64,000 nt of DNA from Dyella_A sp049445995 (GCF_049445995.1 NZ_JBMSDZ010000016.1:1-64000), one strand, 5' to 3'; positions 17,356 to 25,721 are shown, counted from the first letter of the stretch. Notes: generated by a model not told the origin, from the letters alone. Translations and numbers: made by a program.

Positions 17356-17562
17356 ATGACGGCCCCGGACCTGCCCTCGATCGCCCAGACACTGGCCGAA
17401 TTGCGGCGCGAACACCGCGCACTCGACACCCAGGTGGCCGAGATGGTGGCCGCCGGCTCGCGCAACGAGCTGCAGATCACCCGCCTGAAAAAGCGCAAGC
17501 TGCTGCTGAAGGACGCCATCGCGCGACTGGAAAGCAAGCTGATTCCCGACCTCGACGCCTGA
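17356..17562 (+). CDS. YdcH/DUF465 family small protein
   Basis: 68 residues from ATG 17356. It is a short, fully helical, charged protein (LAELRREHRALDTQVAEMV, then ITRLKKRKLLLKDAIARL) with the DUF465 signature LKKxKLxLKDxI near the C-terminus. Family members are small coiled-coil proteins of unknown role. It is divergent from ttcA (~100 bp) and 13 bp ahead of the GNAT gene, so probably in one transcript with it. Confidence 0.9.
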   Translation: MTAPDLPSIAQTLAELRREHRALDTQVAEMVAAGSRNELQITRLKKRKLLLKDAIARLESKLIPDLDA

Positions 17563-17575
17563 GCACCGCCCCCAC

Positions 17576-18178
17576 ATGACGCCCCTCGCCCCGGTGCACC
17601 TGGAGGACGACCACGTCCTGCTCGAACCGCTGCACGCCGACCACGCGCCCGCGCTGGGGGCGGCCGCCGCCGACGGCGAGCTGTGGAAGCTGTGGTTCAC
17701 CAACGCGCCGCCGCCGGGCACCGCCGCCGGCTACATCGCCGCCGCGCGGGCCGGGCAGGCCGAGGGCCGCATGCTGCCGTTCGCGGTGCGCGAGAAGCGC
17801 TGCGGCGAGATCGTCGGCACCACCCGCTACTACGACTTCGACCCGGCGCTGCCGCGCATCGCCATCGGCTACACCTGGTACGCGAAACGCTGGCAGAAGA
17901 GCCACCTCAACACCGCCTGCAAGCGCCTGCTGCTCGGTCATGCGTTCGAGGCGCTGGACTGCGTGGCCGTGGAATTCCACACCGACCACCGCAACCTCGA
18001 TTCGCAGCGCGCGATCGAACGCCTGGGGGCGCACCGCGACGGCGTGCTGCGCGCCCACAAGCGCCGCCCCGACGGCAGCCTGCGCGACACTGTGTGCTAT
18101 TCGATCCTCGCCGGCGAATGGCCGGACGTGCAGCGCTGGCTGACGCTGCGGCTGCAGCGCCTTACCACGCCCACCTGA
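17576..18178 (+). CDS. GNAT-family N-acetyltransferase (RimJ/RimL-like)
   Basis: 200 residues from ATG 17576. It has the RimJ/RimL layout: an N-terminal strand HLEDDHVLLEPLHADHAPAL, a central AIGYTWYAKRWQKSHLNTAC (acetyl-CoA-binding motif region, ~residues 100-120), and VEFHTDHRNLDSQRAIERLG (~140-160), the conserved NxxSxxxxExLG-like helix. It should acetylate a protein N-terminus or small amine; the target is unknown. It is cotranscribed with the DUF465 gene and followed by two REP copies. Confidence 0.88.
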   Translation: MTPLAPVHLEDDHVLLEPLHADHAPALGAAAADGELWKLWFTNAPPPGTAAGYIAAARAGQAEGRMLPFAVREKRCGEIVGTTRYYDFDPALPRIAIGYTWYAKRWQKSHLNTACKRLLLGHAFEALDCVAVEFHTDHRNLDSQRAIERLGAHRDGVLRAHKRRPDGSLRDTVCYSILAGEWPDVQRWLTLRLQRLTTPT

Positions 18179-18194
18179 TATCGCACGACACTCG

Positions 18195-18269
18195 GTAGAA
18201 GCGCACCCTGTGCGCGATGCTTCTGGCTTTGATGCCTCCGAGAGCATCGCGCACAGGGTGGGCTCCTAC
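18195..18269. repeat. REP-like palindrome (copy 2)
   Basis: Begins GTAGAAGCGCACCCTGTGCG and ends with the complementary arm GCGCACAGGGTGGGCTCCTA plus C. Small mismatches (GTAGAAG, GTGGGCT) mark it as a diverged copy of the family. It lies between the convergent GNAT and pssA genes. Confidence 0.85.
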
Positions 18270-18279
18270 CAAAGGCGCT

Positions 18280-18377
18280 GTAGGAGCGCACCCTGTGCGC
18301 GAACAGCCTCGCGCTTCGTTGCTGCATCGATCGCCCACAGAGCCTGCCCTCGACTCGATCGAGGGGTGGGCTCCTAC
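18280..18377. repeat. REP-like palindrome (copy 3, degenerate)
   Basis: Begins GTAGGAGCGCACCCTGTGCG and ends GGGTGGGCTCCTAC, with a longer, altered centre (arms CGCCCACAGAG and CCTGCCCTCGACTCGATCGA). The right end overlaps pssA: the CTA at 18374-18376 is the reverse complement of its TAG stop. Confidence 0.8.
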
Positions 18378-19774
18378 AACAGGCGATTGGCGAGACGATC
18401 CAGCCGCACGCCCCTGAGCCGGCGCAGCAACTTGCGCATGGGCGCGGGGTAGTCGCGCACGGTGTCCAGCGCGTGGTGGTCGCGCAGCCGCGTGGCGTGG
18501 CGCTTGAGCGCCATCCACTCGGCGGCGTGCTGGGCGCGCAGGTGGCCGTGCGGATCACGCAGCACCAGGGCGTTCTCTAGATCCAGCGCCCAGGCGCGCG
18601 GGTTGAGGTTGTTGCCGGTGAGCACGGCCACGTCGTGGTCGATGAACAGCCCCTTCAGATGAAAACTGTTGTCGGCATGCCTCCACAGGTGCAGCACCAG
18701 CTGTCCGCTGGCCAGGTGCTTGCGGTGCACGCGCGCGAAGCGCCGCAGGTTGCTCTCGTAGAGATAGGGCAGCGCGCCGATGGTGCGGAACGGCTGACCC
18801 GGCGGGATGTAGAAGTCGTTGGCGACCTTGTCGCCCACCATGATCTCCACCGTGCAGCCGCGGCGCAGCAGCACGCCGATCGCGGCGCGCACCGGGCGCG
18901 GCAGGTTGAAATAAGGGGTGAGCAGAACCACCCGCTCGCGCGCGCCGGTGAGCAGCGCCAGCAGGGTGTCGTTGAGCGTGTTGTCGGTGCGGCCGAAGCC
19001 GGCCAGCGGCGTCACCGCCACGCTGTTTTCGTGGAGCGGCTCTTGCGTCACCTCGTAGCGCGCCTCGGCCAGCTGCTGGCGCAGCGCGCGGATCGCCGGC
19101 AGCAGACTGGCGGTGCTCGGCACCTCGGGCACGTTGAGGCGCGGCACCGCCGGTTGATCCATTAGGTAGCGCTGCACAAAGCCGGCCATCGCATCGGCCA
19201 GCGGCGCGTGGCGCAGCAGGTGGTAGCGATCCAGCCGGTAGCGGCCGTGGCGGGCCAGGTAGACGTTGTTGAAGCTGGCACCGGAATACAGCACCGCATC
19301 GTCGATCACTGTGCCCTTCAAATGCAGCACGCCGAACAGCTCGCGGTTCTGCACCGGCACGCCGTAGATCGCCACGCCGTCGCCGCGCTCGCGCGCCCAG
19401 GCGCGGTACATGCCGGCATTGCCCTCGCTGCGCGCCTTGCCGATCAGGCCGCGCTGGGCGCGGTGCCAGTCCACGAACACGGCAATCTCCAGCGCCGGCC
19501 GGCGCGCCTTGGCCGCGTACAGCGCGTCGAGCACCTCGCGGCCGCCGTCGTCGTCTTCTAGGTACAGCGCCACGATCACGATGCGCCGCTCGGCGGCGGC
19601 GATCGCCGCCAGCAGCCGTTCGCGGTAGGCCGTCGGGTCCGGCAGCGTCTCGATCGCCGAGGCGGGCACGGCGAACGCAGGCAGCGCATCGAGCACGACC
19701 CGCGCCCGCGATGCCCGGCGAAACGGCAGCAGGCGGCTGGCCACGCGGCCGGGAAGGCGGGTCAGTCGTTTCAT
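18374..19774 (-). CDS. pssA: CDP-diacylglycerol-serine O-phosphatidyltransferase, PLD type (PssA)
   Basis: 466 residues from ATG 19774 (MKRLTRLPGRVASRLLPF); an in-frame TTG lies three codons upstream. It is homologous along its full length to the phospholipase-D-fold PssA of enteric bacteria, which makes phosphatidylserine at the membrane surface. Two HKD motifs are present: LHLKGTVIDD (~residue 150) and FHLKGLFIDHD (~372). Other landmarks are VALYLEDDDGG, VDWHRAQRG, GDKVANDFYIPPGQPF and LTGNNLNPRAWALDLENAL. It belongs to the HKD type, not the Bacillus/yeast CDP-alcohol type. The stop codon lies inside a REP element. Confidence 0.95.
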   Translation of the reverse strand: MKRLTRLPGRVASRLLPFRRASRARVVLDALPAFAVPASAIETLPDPTAYRERLLAAIAAAERRIVIVALYLEDDDGGREVLDALYAAKARRPALEIAVFVDWHRAQRGLIGKARSEGNAGMYRAWARERGDGVAIYGVPVQNRELFGVLHLKGTVIDDAVLYSGASFNNVYLARHGRYRLDRYHLLRHAPLADAMAGFVQRYLMDQPAVPRLNVPEVPSTASLLPAIRALRQQLAEARYEVTQEPLHENSVAVTPLAGFGRTDNTLNDTLLALLTGARERVVLLTPYFNLPRPVRAAIGVLLRRGCTVEIMVGDKVANDFYIPPGQPFRTIGALPYLYESNLRRFARVHRKHLASGQLVLHLWRHADNSFHLKGLFIDHDVAVLTGNNLNPRAWALDLENALVLRDPHGHLRAQHAAEWMALKRHATRLRDHHALDTVRDYPAPMRKLLRRLRGVRLDRLANRLL

Positions 19775-19855
19775 GTCGGGCAAGGATGCCGCCGGGCGTG
19801 TGCGCGCAAAGTGTCGAGCATGGCGGCAACCGTGCCGTCGCGAAAGCGTGGCTGC

Positions 19856-20452
19856 TCAGTCGGACGCCTCCGGCGCACCCAGGAATTGGGCGATCCGCTG
19901 AAGCCGGCGGCGCTGTCGGCGGATGTACCAGAGGTTGAAGGCCACCGTGGCCAGTACGACCGGTCCATTGAACGCGATCTGCACTACCAGCATCCGCCGC
20001 AACCGTGCGTCGTTTTGCCAACTCGCCGGCTGCAGTTGCGGCCAGGCCAGCACGATCACAAAAACCAGCATCAGGGCGAGTCCATACAGGCCGACCTTCG
20101 CCAACCGAATGCCCGCGCGCGCCCTGCGCTCGGTAAGACGCATCAGCGCGCCGGGACTGTCAGCCGGCGCGCGCCAGGTGCCGCGACGTAGCCAAAACGA
20201 CGCGCCCCAAAACACCAGCACTAGCGCCATCGCACCGATACAGAAGGTTTTCCAGCGCAGGCTCAACGCGGGGTGATGGATCAGCCCCACGGTCTGCACC
20301 AGCGCGAGCAGCGAAGTGAGTGCCTCGAAGGCAACCATCGCGGTCATCCGCCAGCGCTTGTTCCTCACCTGGCGCTTCAGCCGCTGCACGTCGACCACCG
20401 GCTGGCGCTGCCAGCTCTCGCTCCACTGGCGCCACTCTTCCTGCTCGCTCAT
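19856..20452 (-). CDS. Four-helix membrane protein paired with an ECF sigma factor
   Basis: 198 residues from ATG 20452, overlapping the sigma-factor stop by four bases (ATGA). The N-terminal ~38 residues are polar and cytoplasmic-looking (EEWRQWSESWQRQPVVDVQR); four hydrophobic segments follow in two pairs (~39-58, 70-85, 122-140, 152-172), and the C-terminus is basic (RRQRRRLQRI). No named domain is recognised. Its place immediately after an ECF sigma gene with translational coupling is that of an anti-sigma factor or membrane partner, but I see no zinc-binding HxxxCxxC motif, so the role is inferred from context only. Confidence 0.75.
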   Translation of the reverse strand: MSEQEEWRQWSESWQRQPVVDVQRLKRQVRNKRWRMTAMVAFEALTSLLALVQTVGLIHHPALSLRWKTFCIGAMALVLVFWGASFWLRRGTWRAPADSPGALMRLTERRARAGIRLAKVGLYGLALMLVFVIVLAWPQLQPASWQNDARLRRMLVVQIAFNGPVVLATVAFNLWYIRRQRRRLQRIAQFLGAPEASD

Positions 20453-20946
20453 GCGGCACCTCCCAATCGCTGTTTCAAGGCCGTGCGCGCCCGATTGAGG
20501 TGTACCCCGACCGCATTGACCTGGATGCCGAGGGCATCGGCAATTTCACCGTGGCTGAAACCCTCCAGCGCCAGCGTCACCGCCTGGCGCAGCGACAGGG
20601 GCAGGCTGCGCACGGCTGCCTGCAATCGCTGATGCTCTTGCGTCACATGGGCGTGTCGATACGGACCAGCGGCAGGATCGGGCAGGTCATCGGCCAGCTC
20701 CGCCACGCGCGGACGCCGCCGCTCGCCCATGGCGTGGGTGGCCCCGCGGTTATGCGCAACGCGTGCCACGAAGGTGCTCAGGCTGGCGTCGCCGCGCCAG
20801 GCCGGCAGGGCGCGCCAGAGTGCCAGCGCAATCTCCTGCAGCAGATCGTCGCGCAGCGACGGGTCGGCTTCATAGCTGGCCGCAATGCGTGAGAGCAGGC
20901 CGGCATGCTCGTCGAGCAGGCCGGCGAACCGCTCGCTCGTCGTCAT
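20449..20946 (-). CDS. ECF-type RNA polymerase sigma factor
   Basis: 165 residues from ATG 20946 (MTTSERFAGLLDEHAGLL). Sigma region 2 is SLRDDLLQEIALALWRALPA then STFVARVAHNRGATH (~residues 30-75). Region 4 is LPLSLRQAVTLALEGFSHGE with IADALGIQVNAVGVHLNRAR (helix-turn-helix, ~120-155). Size and two-domain structure fit a minimal ECF sigma. It is coupled to the downstream membrane protein by ATGA and lies four bases after the upstream membrane-protein gene, forming a tight three-gene operon. The regulon is unknown. Confidence 0.92.
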   Translation of the reverse strand: MTTSERFAGLLDEHAGLLSRIAASYEADPSLRDDLLQEIALALWRALPAWRGDASLSTFVARVAHNRGATHAMGERRRPRVAELADDLPDPAAGPYRHAHVTQEHQRLQAAVRSLPLSLRQAVTLALEGFSHGEIADALGIQVNAVGVHLNRARTALKQRLGGAA

Positions 20947-20950
20947 GCCG

Positions 20951-21712
20951 TCATGCGCGAGCAAGCCCCGGCGCCATGCGCGTCGCGCTCACGTCGCGCC
21001 ATGCGGTGAAGCTGACCAGACTGCCGATCGGCAGCAACACGAGCAGCAACGGCAGCGCCCAGGGGCTGGAGAGTGCGACAGCGAAAAGAGCCGCCTGGGG
21101 CAACATCGCCAGGATGAAGGTCAGCGGCATGGCACTCACCAGACGCACGCCGCCGGCCAGGGCGTGCGCGCAGCTCGCACCACGGAAAAGAAACAGTGGC
21201 ATGGCAAAGGCGAACAGGATGGACGGGAGCATGCCCGGCAACAGCAGGACCCATTCAAATGCACGAGTCTGCAGTTCGCGATGCGTGGCCATGTGCCCGA
21301 GCAGCACCGCGTCGATGGCGCCCTGACCAAACCATGCAGCGGCACAAGCAAGCTGGAATCCGAAAACGATGAGCCCCACGCTGGCGCACAGGGCCCAGAG
21401 TGCGCGCCATCGTGGCTGCCGCCAACCCGCCCACAGGCACGAAAAGCGCAGGCGCTCGCCCTGCTGCAGCTGCTGCAAGCCCATCCATACGCCGGCCGCC
21501 AACATCGGCACGACCACCTTGGAAATCGTCACTCCCGCCAGCGGGATCAGCTGGAGCAGCGCCTCCACCACGAGGCTCACGACGCCCAGGCCGACCAGCA
21601 TGAGCGGCGCGCGTCGCCAGAGCCGGAAGGCCTCTCGATACCAGCGCAGGACGCGAACAACTGGCGACATGGCCGCGTGGGAGGGTGTGACAACCATCGA
21701 CATGGGCAGCAT
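20951..21712 (-). CDS. BPSS1780-family-like integral membrane protein
   Basis: 253 residues from ATG 21712; other in-frame ATGs lie just downstream. It has about six hydrophobic segments and the pattern of the BPSS1780/DUF2189-like inner-membrane family: an early VRVLRWYREAFRLWRRAPL motif, then APLMLVGLGVVSLVVEALLQ, GVWMGLQQLQQGE, and GVRLVSAMPLTFILAM near the end. Function is unknown. It is the first gene of the operon with the ECF sigma factor (4-bp gap). Confidence 0.7.
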   Translation of the reverse strand: MLPMSMVVTPSHAAMSPVVRVLRWYREAFRLWRRAPLMLVGLGVVSLVVEALLQLIPLAGVTISKVVVPMLAAGVWMGLQQLQQGERLRFSCLWAGWRQPRWRALWALCASVGLIVFGFQLACAAAWFGQGAIDAVLLGHMATHRELQTRAFEWVLLLPGMLPSILFAFAMPLFLFRGASCAHALAGGVRLVSAMPLTFILAMLPQAALFAVALSSPWALPLLLVLLPIGSLVSFTAWRDVSATRMAPGLARA

Positions 21713-21808
21713 TCCTTGGCAGGGGCGAATACCTGTTAGTACGCCGTCGGCCTGAAAACCTTACATGTGCGAGGTGCCGGCCAAGGAGCCAGCGGCAGCG
21801 CAACGAAA

Positions 21809-21830
21809 GCGGGCGCCACGAGGCGCCCGC
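21809..21830 (-). terminator. Intrinsic terminator of the DUF4156 gene
   Basis: GCGGGCGCC and GGCGCCCGC pair around a 4-nt loop; read on the minus strand the hairpin is followed by TTTCGTTG. It lies 24 bp beyond the stop of the lipoprotein gene. Confidence 0.75.
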
Positions 21831-21853
21831 CCAATCTCCATGGATCGCCGAGC

Positions 21854-22276
21854 TCAGTGTCCCTGGATCGGGTACGACTGGAAGCCGCTGGCCGGGACCG
21901 TCTGTGCCGGCGCAGTGGTGCTGGTCGGCGCGACCGGGGTGGCCTGGCCGACGGGCAGGCGCTGGCTGCCGCAGCGGTACGCACCCCAGGGCTGTGAGCC
22001 GTCGGTCGGCTCGGCCAGCGGCTTGATGGTGTCGGCGTTCATCTTGGCCGCCTCGTTGCGCGCCATCACTTCCAGCTCGTCGCGCACCTTGATCTGGTTG
22101 CGGTCGACCGGACCGACGCGGTCCATCACCGACACGGTGACCTTGCCCAGCTCCTGGCACTGCGACACGTCGCCGTTCCAGGCGGTGCGCACCGCCTTGC
22201 CGGCGTCGTCCAGCTTGATGCCCCACGAGCAGGCGCCGAGCAGCACGACGGGGACGAGCAACAGGGTCTTGCGCAT
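21854..22276 (-). CDS. DUF4156 family lipoprotein
   Basis: 140 residues from ATG 22276. The N-terminus MRKTLLLVPVVLLGACSWG is a lipoprotein signal with lipobox LGAC. The body contains the DUF4156 pattern: CQELGKVTVSV, then VRDELEVMARNEAAKMNADT (conserved ARNEAAxMxADTI, ~residues 65-85) and AYRCGS with a second Cys. The C-terminus is low-complexity Pro/Thr/Ala. It is probably a small envelope lipoprotein of unknown role. A terminator follows directly; a hairpin separates it from the M16 peptidase gene upstream. Confidence 0.85.
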   Translation of the reverse strand: MRKTLLLVPVVLLGACSWGIKLDDAGKAVRTAWNGDVSQCQELGKVTVSVMDRVGPVDRNQIKVRDELEVMARNEAAKMNADTIKPLAEPTDGSQPWGAYRCGSQRLPVGQATPVAPTSTTAPAQTVPASGFQSYPIQGH

Positions 22277-22307
22277 GGATGACTCCGCGATGGATGGGCT
22301 GGATGGC

Positions 22308-22343
22308 ATGAGGGGCCGGGCAGCCGCCGGCCCGGCCCCTCAT
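22308..22343. terminator. Strong hairpin after the M16 peptidase gene
   Basis: ATGAGGGGCCGGGC and GCCCGGCCCCTCAT are perfect 14-bp arms around an 8-nt loop, 39 bp beyond the minus-strand M16 peptidase stop. No U-run follows on either strand, so it may act as a pause or mRNA 3'-end protecting hairpin rather than a classical terminator. Confidence 0.55.
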
Positions 22344-22381
22344 CGTACCGCGGGAATGCCGCGGGGTTTCCCAACGGTGGC

Positions 22382-25246
22382 TTACTTCGCGGGCGCCGCC
22401 GGCTTGCCGTCGGCGTCGAGCACCCGCATGGCGCCCAGGTCGAGCTTCTTCAGCGGCGGCTCGATCTTCGACAGGTCGCCCACGATCACCCAGGTGAGCC
22501 GGTTCGGGTGGATGACCTCCTTGGCCGCGGCGTTGACCTCGGCATCGGTCTGCGCCTCGGTGCGCGCCTTGAGGGTCTGCACGTAGTCATCCGGGCGGTG
22601 GTACAGCACGATGCCCTGCAGCGCGCCCATCACCGCGCTGGTGGTCTGGTAGCTGCCCGGCATCGAGCGCACCTCGCCGTCCTTGATCTTGCCGATCTCC
22701 GCGGCGGTGAGCGGCTTGGCGCCTACCACGGCCCGGGCTTCCTTGAGCATCTCGGCGACCGACTCGGCGGTCTTGTCGGTCTGCACCGGCGCGTACAGCA
22801 GGAACGGGCGCTGGCCCTGCGCGTTCTGCAGGAAGCTGAAGGCGCCGTAGGCCCAGTGCTTGTCCTCGCGCAGGTTCATGTTGAGGCGCGAGGTGAAGGT
22901 GCCGCCGAACGCGCCGTTCATGGTCTGGATCGGCAGGTTGTTCGGCGCCTCGGTGGAGGGCGCCACGATGCCGGCCAGGATCAGGCTCTGCTGCGCACCC
23001 GGGCGGTCGATCAGGTACACGCGCGGGTTGGCCGGCGGGGCGACCTTGGTCAGGTGCTTGGCCGGAACCTTGCCGCTGGCCGTCCAGTTGCCGAACACCG
23101 TGTTGAGCTCGGGGATGATCTTGTCCAGCGTGGTGTCGCCGGCGACCAGGATCTTCACGTTGTCCGGGCGGATGAAGTCGCCCATGAACTGGCGCATGTC
23201 CTGCGTGGTGAGCGAGCTGATCGACGCCTCGGTGCCCGAGCCGGTGAACGGGATGGCGTACGCGTTGCCCTCGCCGTACAGCAGTGGCGGCAGCGTGCGC
23301 AGCGCGATGCCCACCGGCTGGCTCTTCTCCTGCGCGATGCGCGCCAGCCACTGGCCGCGCACGCGCGCCACGTCGGCATCGCGGAACGCCGGGTTGCGCA
23401 CGATGTCGGCAAACAACGCCAGCGAGGGCTTGAGCTGGTCGTCCAGCGCATTCAGCGACACATTGCACGCATCCAGCCCGCAGCCGCTGCCGATCTCGGC
23501 GCCCAGGCGCTGCTCGGTCTTGGCGATCTGCACCGAGTCGAGGCGCTTGGTGCCCTCGTCGAGCATGGCCATGGTGAAGCTGGACGTGCCAAGCTTGCGC
23601 CCCTGGTCGGCGGCGAAGCCGGCGTCGAACATCAGCTGCACCTGCACCGCCGGCACCGCGTGGCGCTCGGCCAGCACCACCTCGATGCCGTTGGCGAGCC
23701 TGCCGCGCTGGATCGCCGGGAAGGTGAGATCCGGGAAGCGGTCGACCGCCGGCACGCCCTGGCTGCGGTCGACGTCGGTCTTGACGGTGCGGTAGTCGCC
23801 CTTCGGGCTGAGCACCGGCCCGGGCGCGCCCGGTGCGGCGGCACGGCCGGCCACGGTGGCCATGTCGGTGTTCTCGACCTTGCCCGGCACCACGGTGAGC
23901 GTGTAGTCGCCCCTGGCGATCCACTGGTCGGCAGTTGCCTTCACGCTGGCCGGCGTGGCCGCCATCAGCACCTTGAAGTCCTTCAGGTACTGGCCCGGAT
24001 CGTTCGAATACAGCTGGCCCTCGGCGAGGATCGAGGCCTGCGTGTTGACCCGCTCCAGCCCGCGCACGAACGAGGCGCGCACCCCGGTCTTCACGCGGGC
24101 CAGCTCGTCCTCGGTGGGGCCGTCGGCGAGGAATTTCCGCCACTCGTCGGCCACCGCCGCTTCCACCCTGGCCGGGTCGACGCCCTTCTTCACGTCCACC
24201 TGCAGCTGGAACAGGCTGGCCAGCGCGTGCTGCTCGATGTCCACCGACACGTCGTCGGCGAGCTTGTCCCGGTAGACCAGGCGCTGGTACAGCCGCGAGG
24301 TCTTGCCGCCGCCGAGCACGGCCGCGGCCAGGCTCAGCCGGGTGAGATCGTCGCTGGTGCGCGGGGGCACGTTCCACTCGCGGTAGATGCGCGTCTGCGC
24401 CACGTTGTCGGTCATCGTGCCGCGCGTGGACTCCTTGCGCGGCGCCACCCACGGCTGCGGACGCGGCACCTGCGGGCCCGGGGCGATGTCGCCGAAGTAC
24501 TTCAGCGCCTTTTCCTTCGCCTGCGCCACGGTGATGTCGCCGGACAGCACCAGCACGGTGTTGGCCGCGCCGTAGTAATCGCGGAACCACTGCTTGACGT
24601 CGCCCAGTGAGGCGGCGTTCAAGTCGGCCATCGAGCCGATGGTGTCGTGGTGGTAGGGGTGGTTGGCCGGAAACGCCTCGGCCTGGATCAGCTCGCCGAC
24701 GCGGCCGTAGGGCTGGTTTTCGCCCTGGCGCTTCTCGTTCTGCACCACGCCGCGCTGCTCGTCGAGCTCCTTCTGGCCGATCGCGCCGAGCAGGTGGCCC
24801 ATGCGGTCGGACTCCATCCACAGCGCCATGTCCAGCGCGGTGGTCGGCACGGTCTCGAAGTAGTTGGTGCGGTCCAGCCAGGTGGTGCCGTTCATGTCGG
24901 TGGCGCCGGCCAGCTCGAACGGCTTGAAGTATTCGTCCCTGTGGTTTTCCGAGCCCTGGAACATCAGGTGCTCGAACAGGTGGGCGAAGCCGGTCTTGCC
25001 CTTCGGCTCGTAGGACGAACCCACGTGGTACCAGATGCTCACGGCGACCACGGGCGCCTTGTGGTCCTCGTGCACCACCACCGTGAGGCCGTTGGGCAGG
25101 GTGAAGCGCTGGTAGGCGAGATGCGGGATCTGTTCGGCCGTCGTCGCCGTGGCGGGCGCGCGGTCGGCAGCGGCCACGGCGATCGGCACGCCGGCACCCA
25201 CGGTCAGCAGGCCGGCAATGAGCAGGGCAAGCGGTTTCTTGGACAC
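22382..25246 (-). CDS. Secreted M16-family zinc peptidase (pitrilysin-like, two-domain)
   Basis: 954 residues. The start is GTG 25246, with an excellent AAAGGAG seven bases upstream, giving MSKKPLALLIAGLLTVGAGV, a signal peptide ending near VAAA. The active N-terminal half carries the inverted zinc motif HLFEH (residues 89-93) in GKTGFAHLFEHLMFQGSENH. The C-terminal half (from ~490) repeats the M16 fold without HxxEH, as expected for the inactive half of pitrilysin-type enzymes. It should act in the periplasm on peptides. The gene is divergent from the sigma-54-linked small-peptide gene. Confidence 0.93.
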   Translation of the reverse strand: MSKKPLALLIAGLLTVGAGVPIAVAAADRAPATATTAEQIPHLAYQRFTLPNGLTVVVHEDHKAPVVAVSIWYHVGSSYEPKGKTGFAHLFEHLMFQGSENHRDEYFKPFELAGATDMNGTTWLDRTNYFETVPTTALDMALWMESDRMGHLLGAIGQKELDEQRGVVQNEKRQGENQPYGRVGELIQAEAFPANHPYHHDTIGSMADLNAASLGDVKQWFRDYYGAANTVLVLSGDITVAQAKEKALKYFGDIAPGPQVPRPQPWVAPRKESTRGTMTDNVAQTRIYREWNVPPRTSDDLTRLSLAAAVLGGGKTSRLYQRLVYRDKLADDVSVDIEQHALASLFQLQVDVKKGVDPARVEAAVADEWRKFLADGPTEDELARVKTGVRASFVRGLERVNTQASILAEGQLYSNDPGQYLKDFKVLMAATPASVKATADQWIARGDYTLTVVPGKVENTDMATVAGRAAAPGAPGPVLSPKGDYRTVKTDVDRSQGVPAVDRFPDLTFPAIQRGRLANGIEVVLAERHAVPAVQVQLMFDAGFAADQGRKLGTSSFTMAMLDEGTKRLDSVQIAKTEQRLGAEIGSGCGLDACNVSLNALDDQLKPSLALFADIVRNPAFRDADVARVRGQWLARIAQEKSQPVGIALRTLPPLLYGEGNAYAIPFTGSGTEASISSLTTQDMRQFMGDFIRPDNVKILVAGDTTLDKIIPELNTVFGNWTASGKVPAKHLTKVAPPANPRVYLIDRPGAQQSLILAGIVAPSTEAPNNLPIQTMNGAFGGTFTSRLNMNLREDKHWAYGAFSFLQNAQGQRPFLLYAPVQTDKTAESVAEMLKEARAVVGAKPLTAAEIGKIKDGEVRSMPGSYQTTSAVMGALQGIVLYHRPDDYVQTLKARTEAQTDAEVNAAAKEVIHPNRLTWVIVGDLSKIEPPLKKLDLGAMRVLDADGKPAAPAK

Positions 25247-25335
25247 GGTGAAACTCCTTTCTCACGGGTTGTCCGCCGACGGTAGCGGCGCCCGCGCATG
25301 ATGTGCAAATGACGAACGGCAGGGGTGGGATCGTC

Positions 25336-25381
25336 TGTCCGCCGCGTTGTCCGCTGTCGGACGGGCGCTGTCCGCGGACAG
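25336..25381. promoter_or_regulatory. Cluster of TGTCCGC motifs, putative activator sites
   Basis: TGTCCGC occurs at 25336-25342 and 25348-25354, the second overlapping the inverted pair GTCCGCTGTCGGAC. The perfect 14-bp palindrome CTGTCCGCGGACAG lies at 25368-25381; another TTGTCCGC is at 25269-25276. The cluster is 65-110 bp upstream of the sigma-54 promoter at 25446, the usual place for enhancer-binding-protein sites. It also lies upstream of the divergent M16 peptidase gene. The activator is unknown. Confidence 0.5.
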
Positions 25382-25445
25382 TCGCGCATCGCCCCGAGCC
25401 ATGACAAATGTCAACGCATCAACAGGTTATCTGCGACTGCCGCGC

Positions 25446-25460
25446 TGGCACGGCGCTTGC
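25446..25460 (+). promoter_or_regulatory. Sigma-54 (-24/-12) promoter
   Basis: TGGCACGGCGCTTGC matches the RpoN consensus TGGCAC-N5-TTGC exactly in both boxes and spacing. Transcription would start near 25472, 40 bp ahead of the small-peptide ATG. The inverted repeat TGACA-AA-TGTCA (25402-25413) lies between it and the TGTCCGC cluster. Confidence 0.7.
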
Positions 25461-25511
25461 GAGAGTAGCGCCACGGATACCTCATCCCCGGTCATCGAAA
25501 GGAGACACCCC

Positions 25512-25721
25512 ATGAAACTCGAATCGCTGCTGTTGCGCGGTCTGTTCGTTGCCTGCCTCACCGTCTGCGGCCTGATCGTCGGCGCCATGCTGGTGCAGAC
25601 CCCGCCCGCCGTGCGCCTGGCCGGCAGCAGTGCCGCGGTCCCGGTGGTCGGCATGCTGATCCCGGCGTCCGGCTGCGCGCTGCCGCCGGACGGCGTGGTG
25701 TGTCCGCGCCAGGCCGGCTGA
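25512..25721 (+). CDS. Small membrane peptide downstream of a sigma-54 promoter
   Basis: 69 residues from ATG 25512, with a strong AAAGGAGAC 8-10 bases upstream. The N-terminus MKLESLLLRGLFVACLTVCG continues into LIVGAMLVQTPP, a single membrane span or uncleaved signal. The remainder is short and extracytoplasmic-looking, with two cysteines near the end (ASGCALPPDGVVCPRQAG). No family is recognised. It is the only gene behind the sigma-54 promoter at 25446; trmL starts 70 bp later and may be read through. Coding status is supported by the ribosome-binding site, promoter and membrane segment, not by homology. Confidence 0.65.
   Translation: MKLESLLLRGLFVACLTVCGLIVGAMLVQTPPAVRLAGSSAAVPVVGMLIPASGCALPPDGVVCPRQAG

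Noticed and set aside
22508..24610. 700-codon plus-strand frame opposite the M16 peptidase gene
   Set aside because: Antisense frame with typical high-GC shadow composition; the minus strand has clear M16 motifs and a ribosome-binding site.
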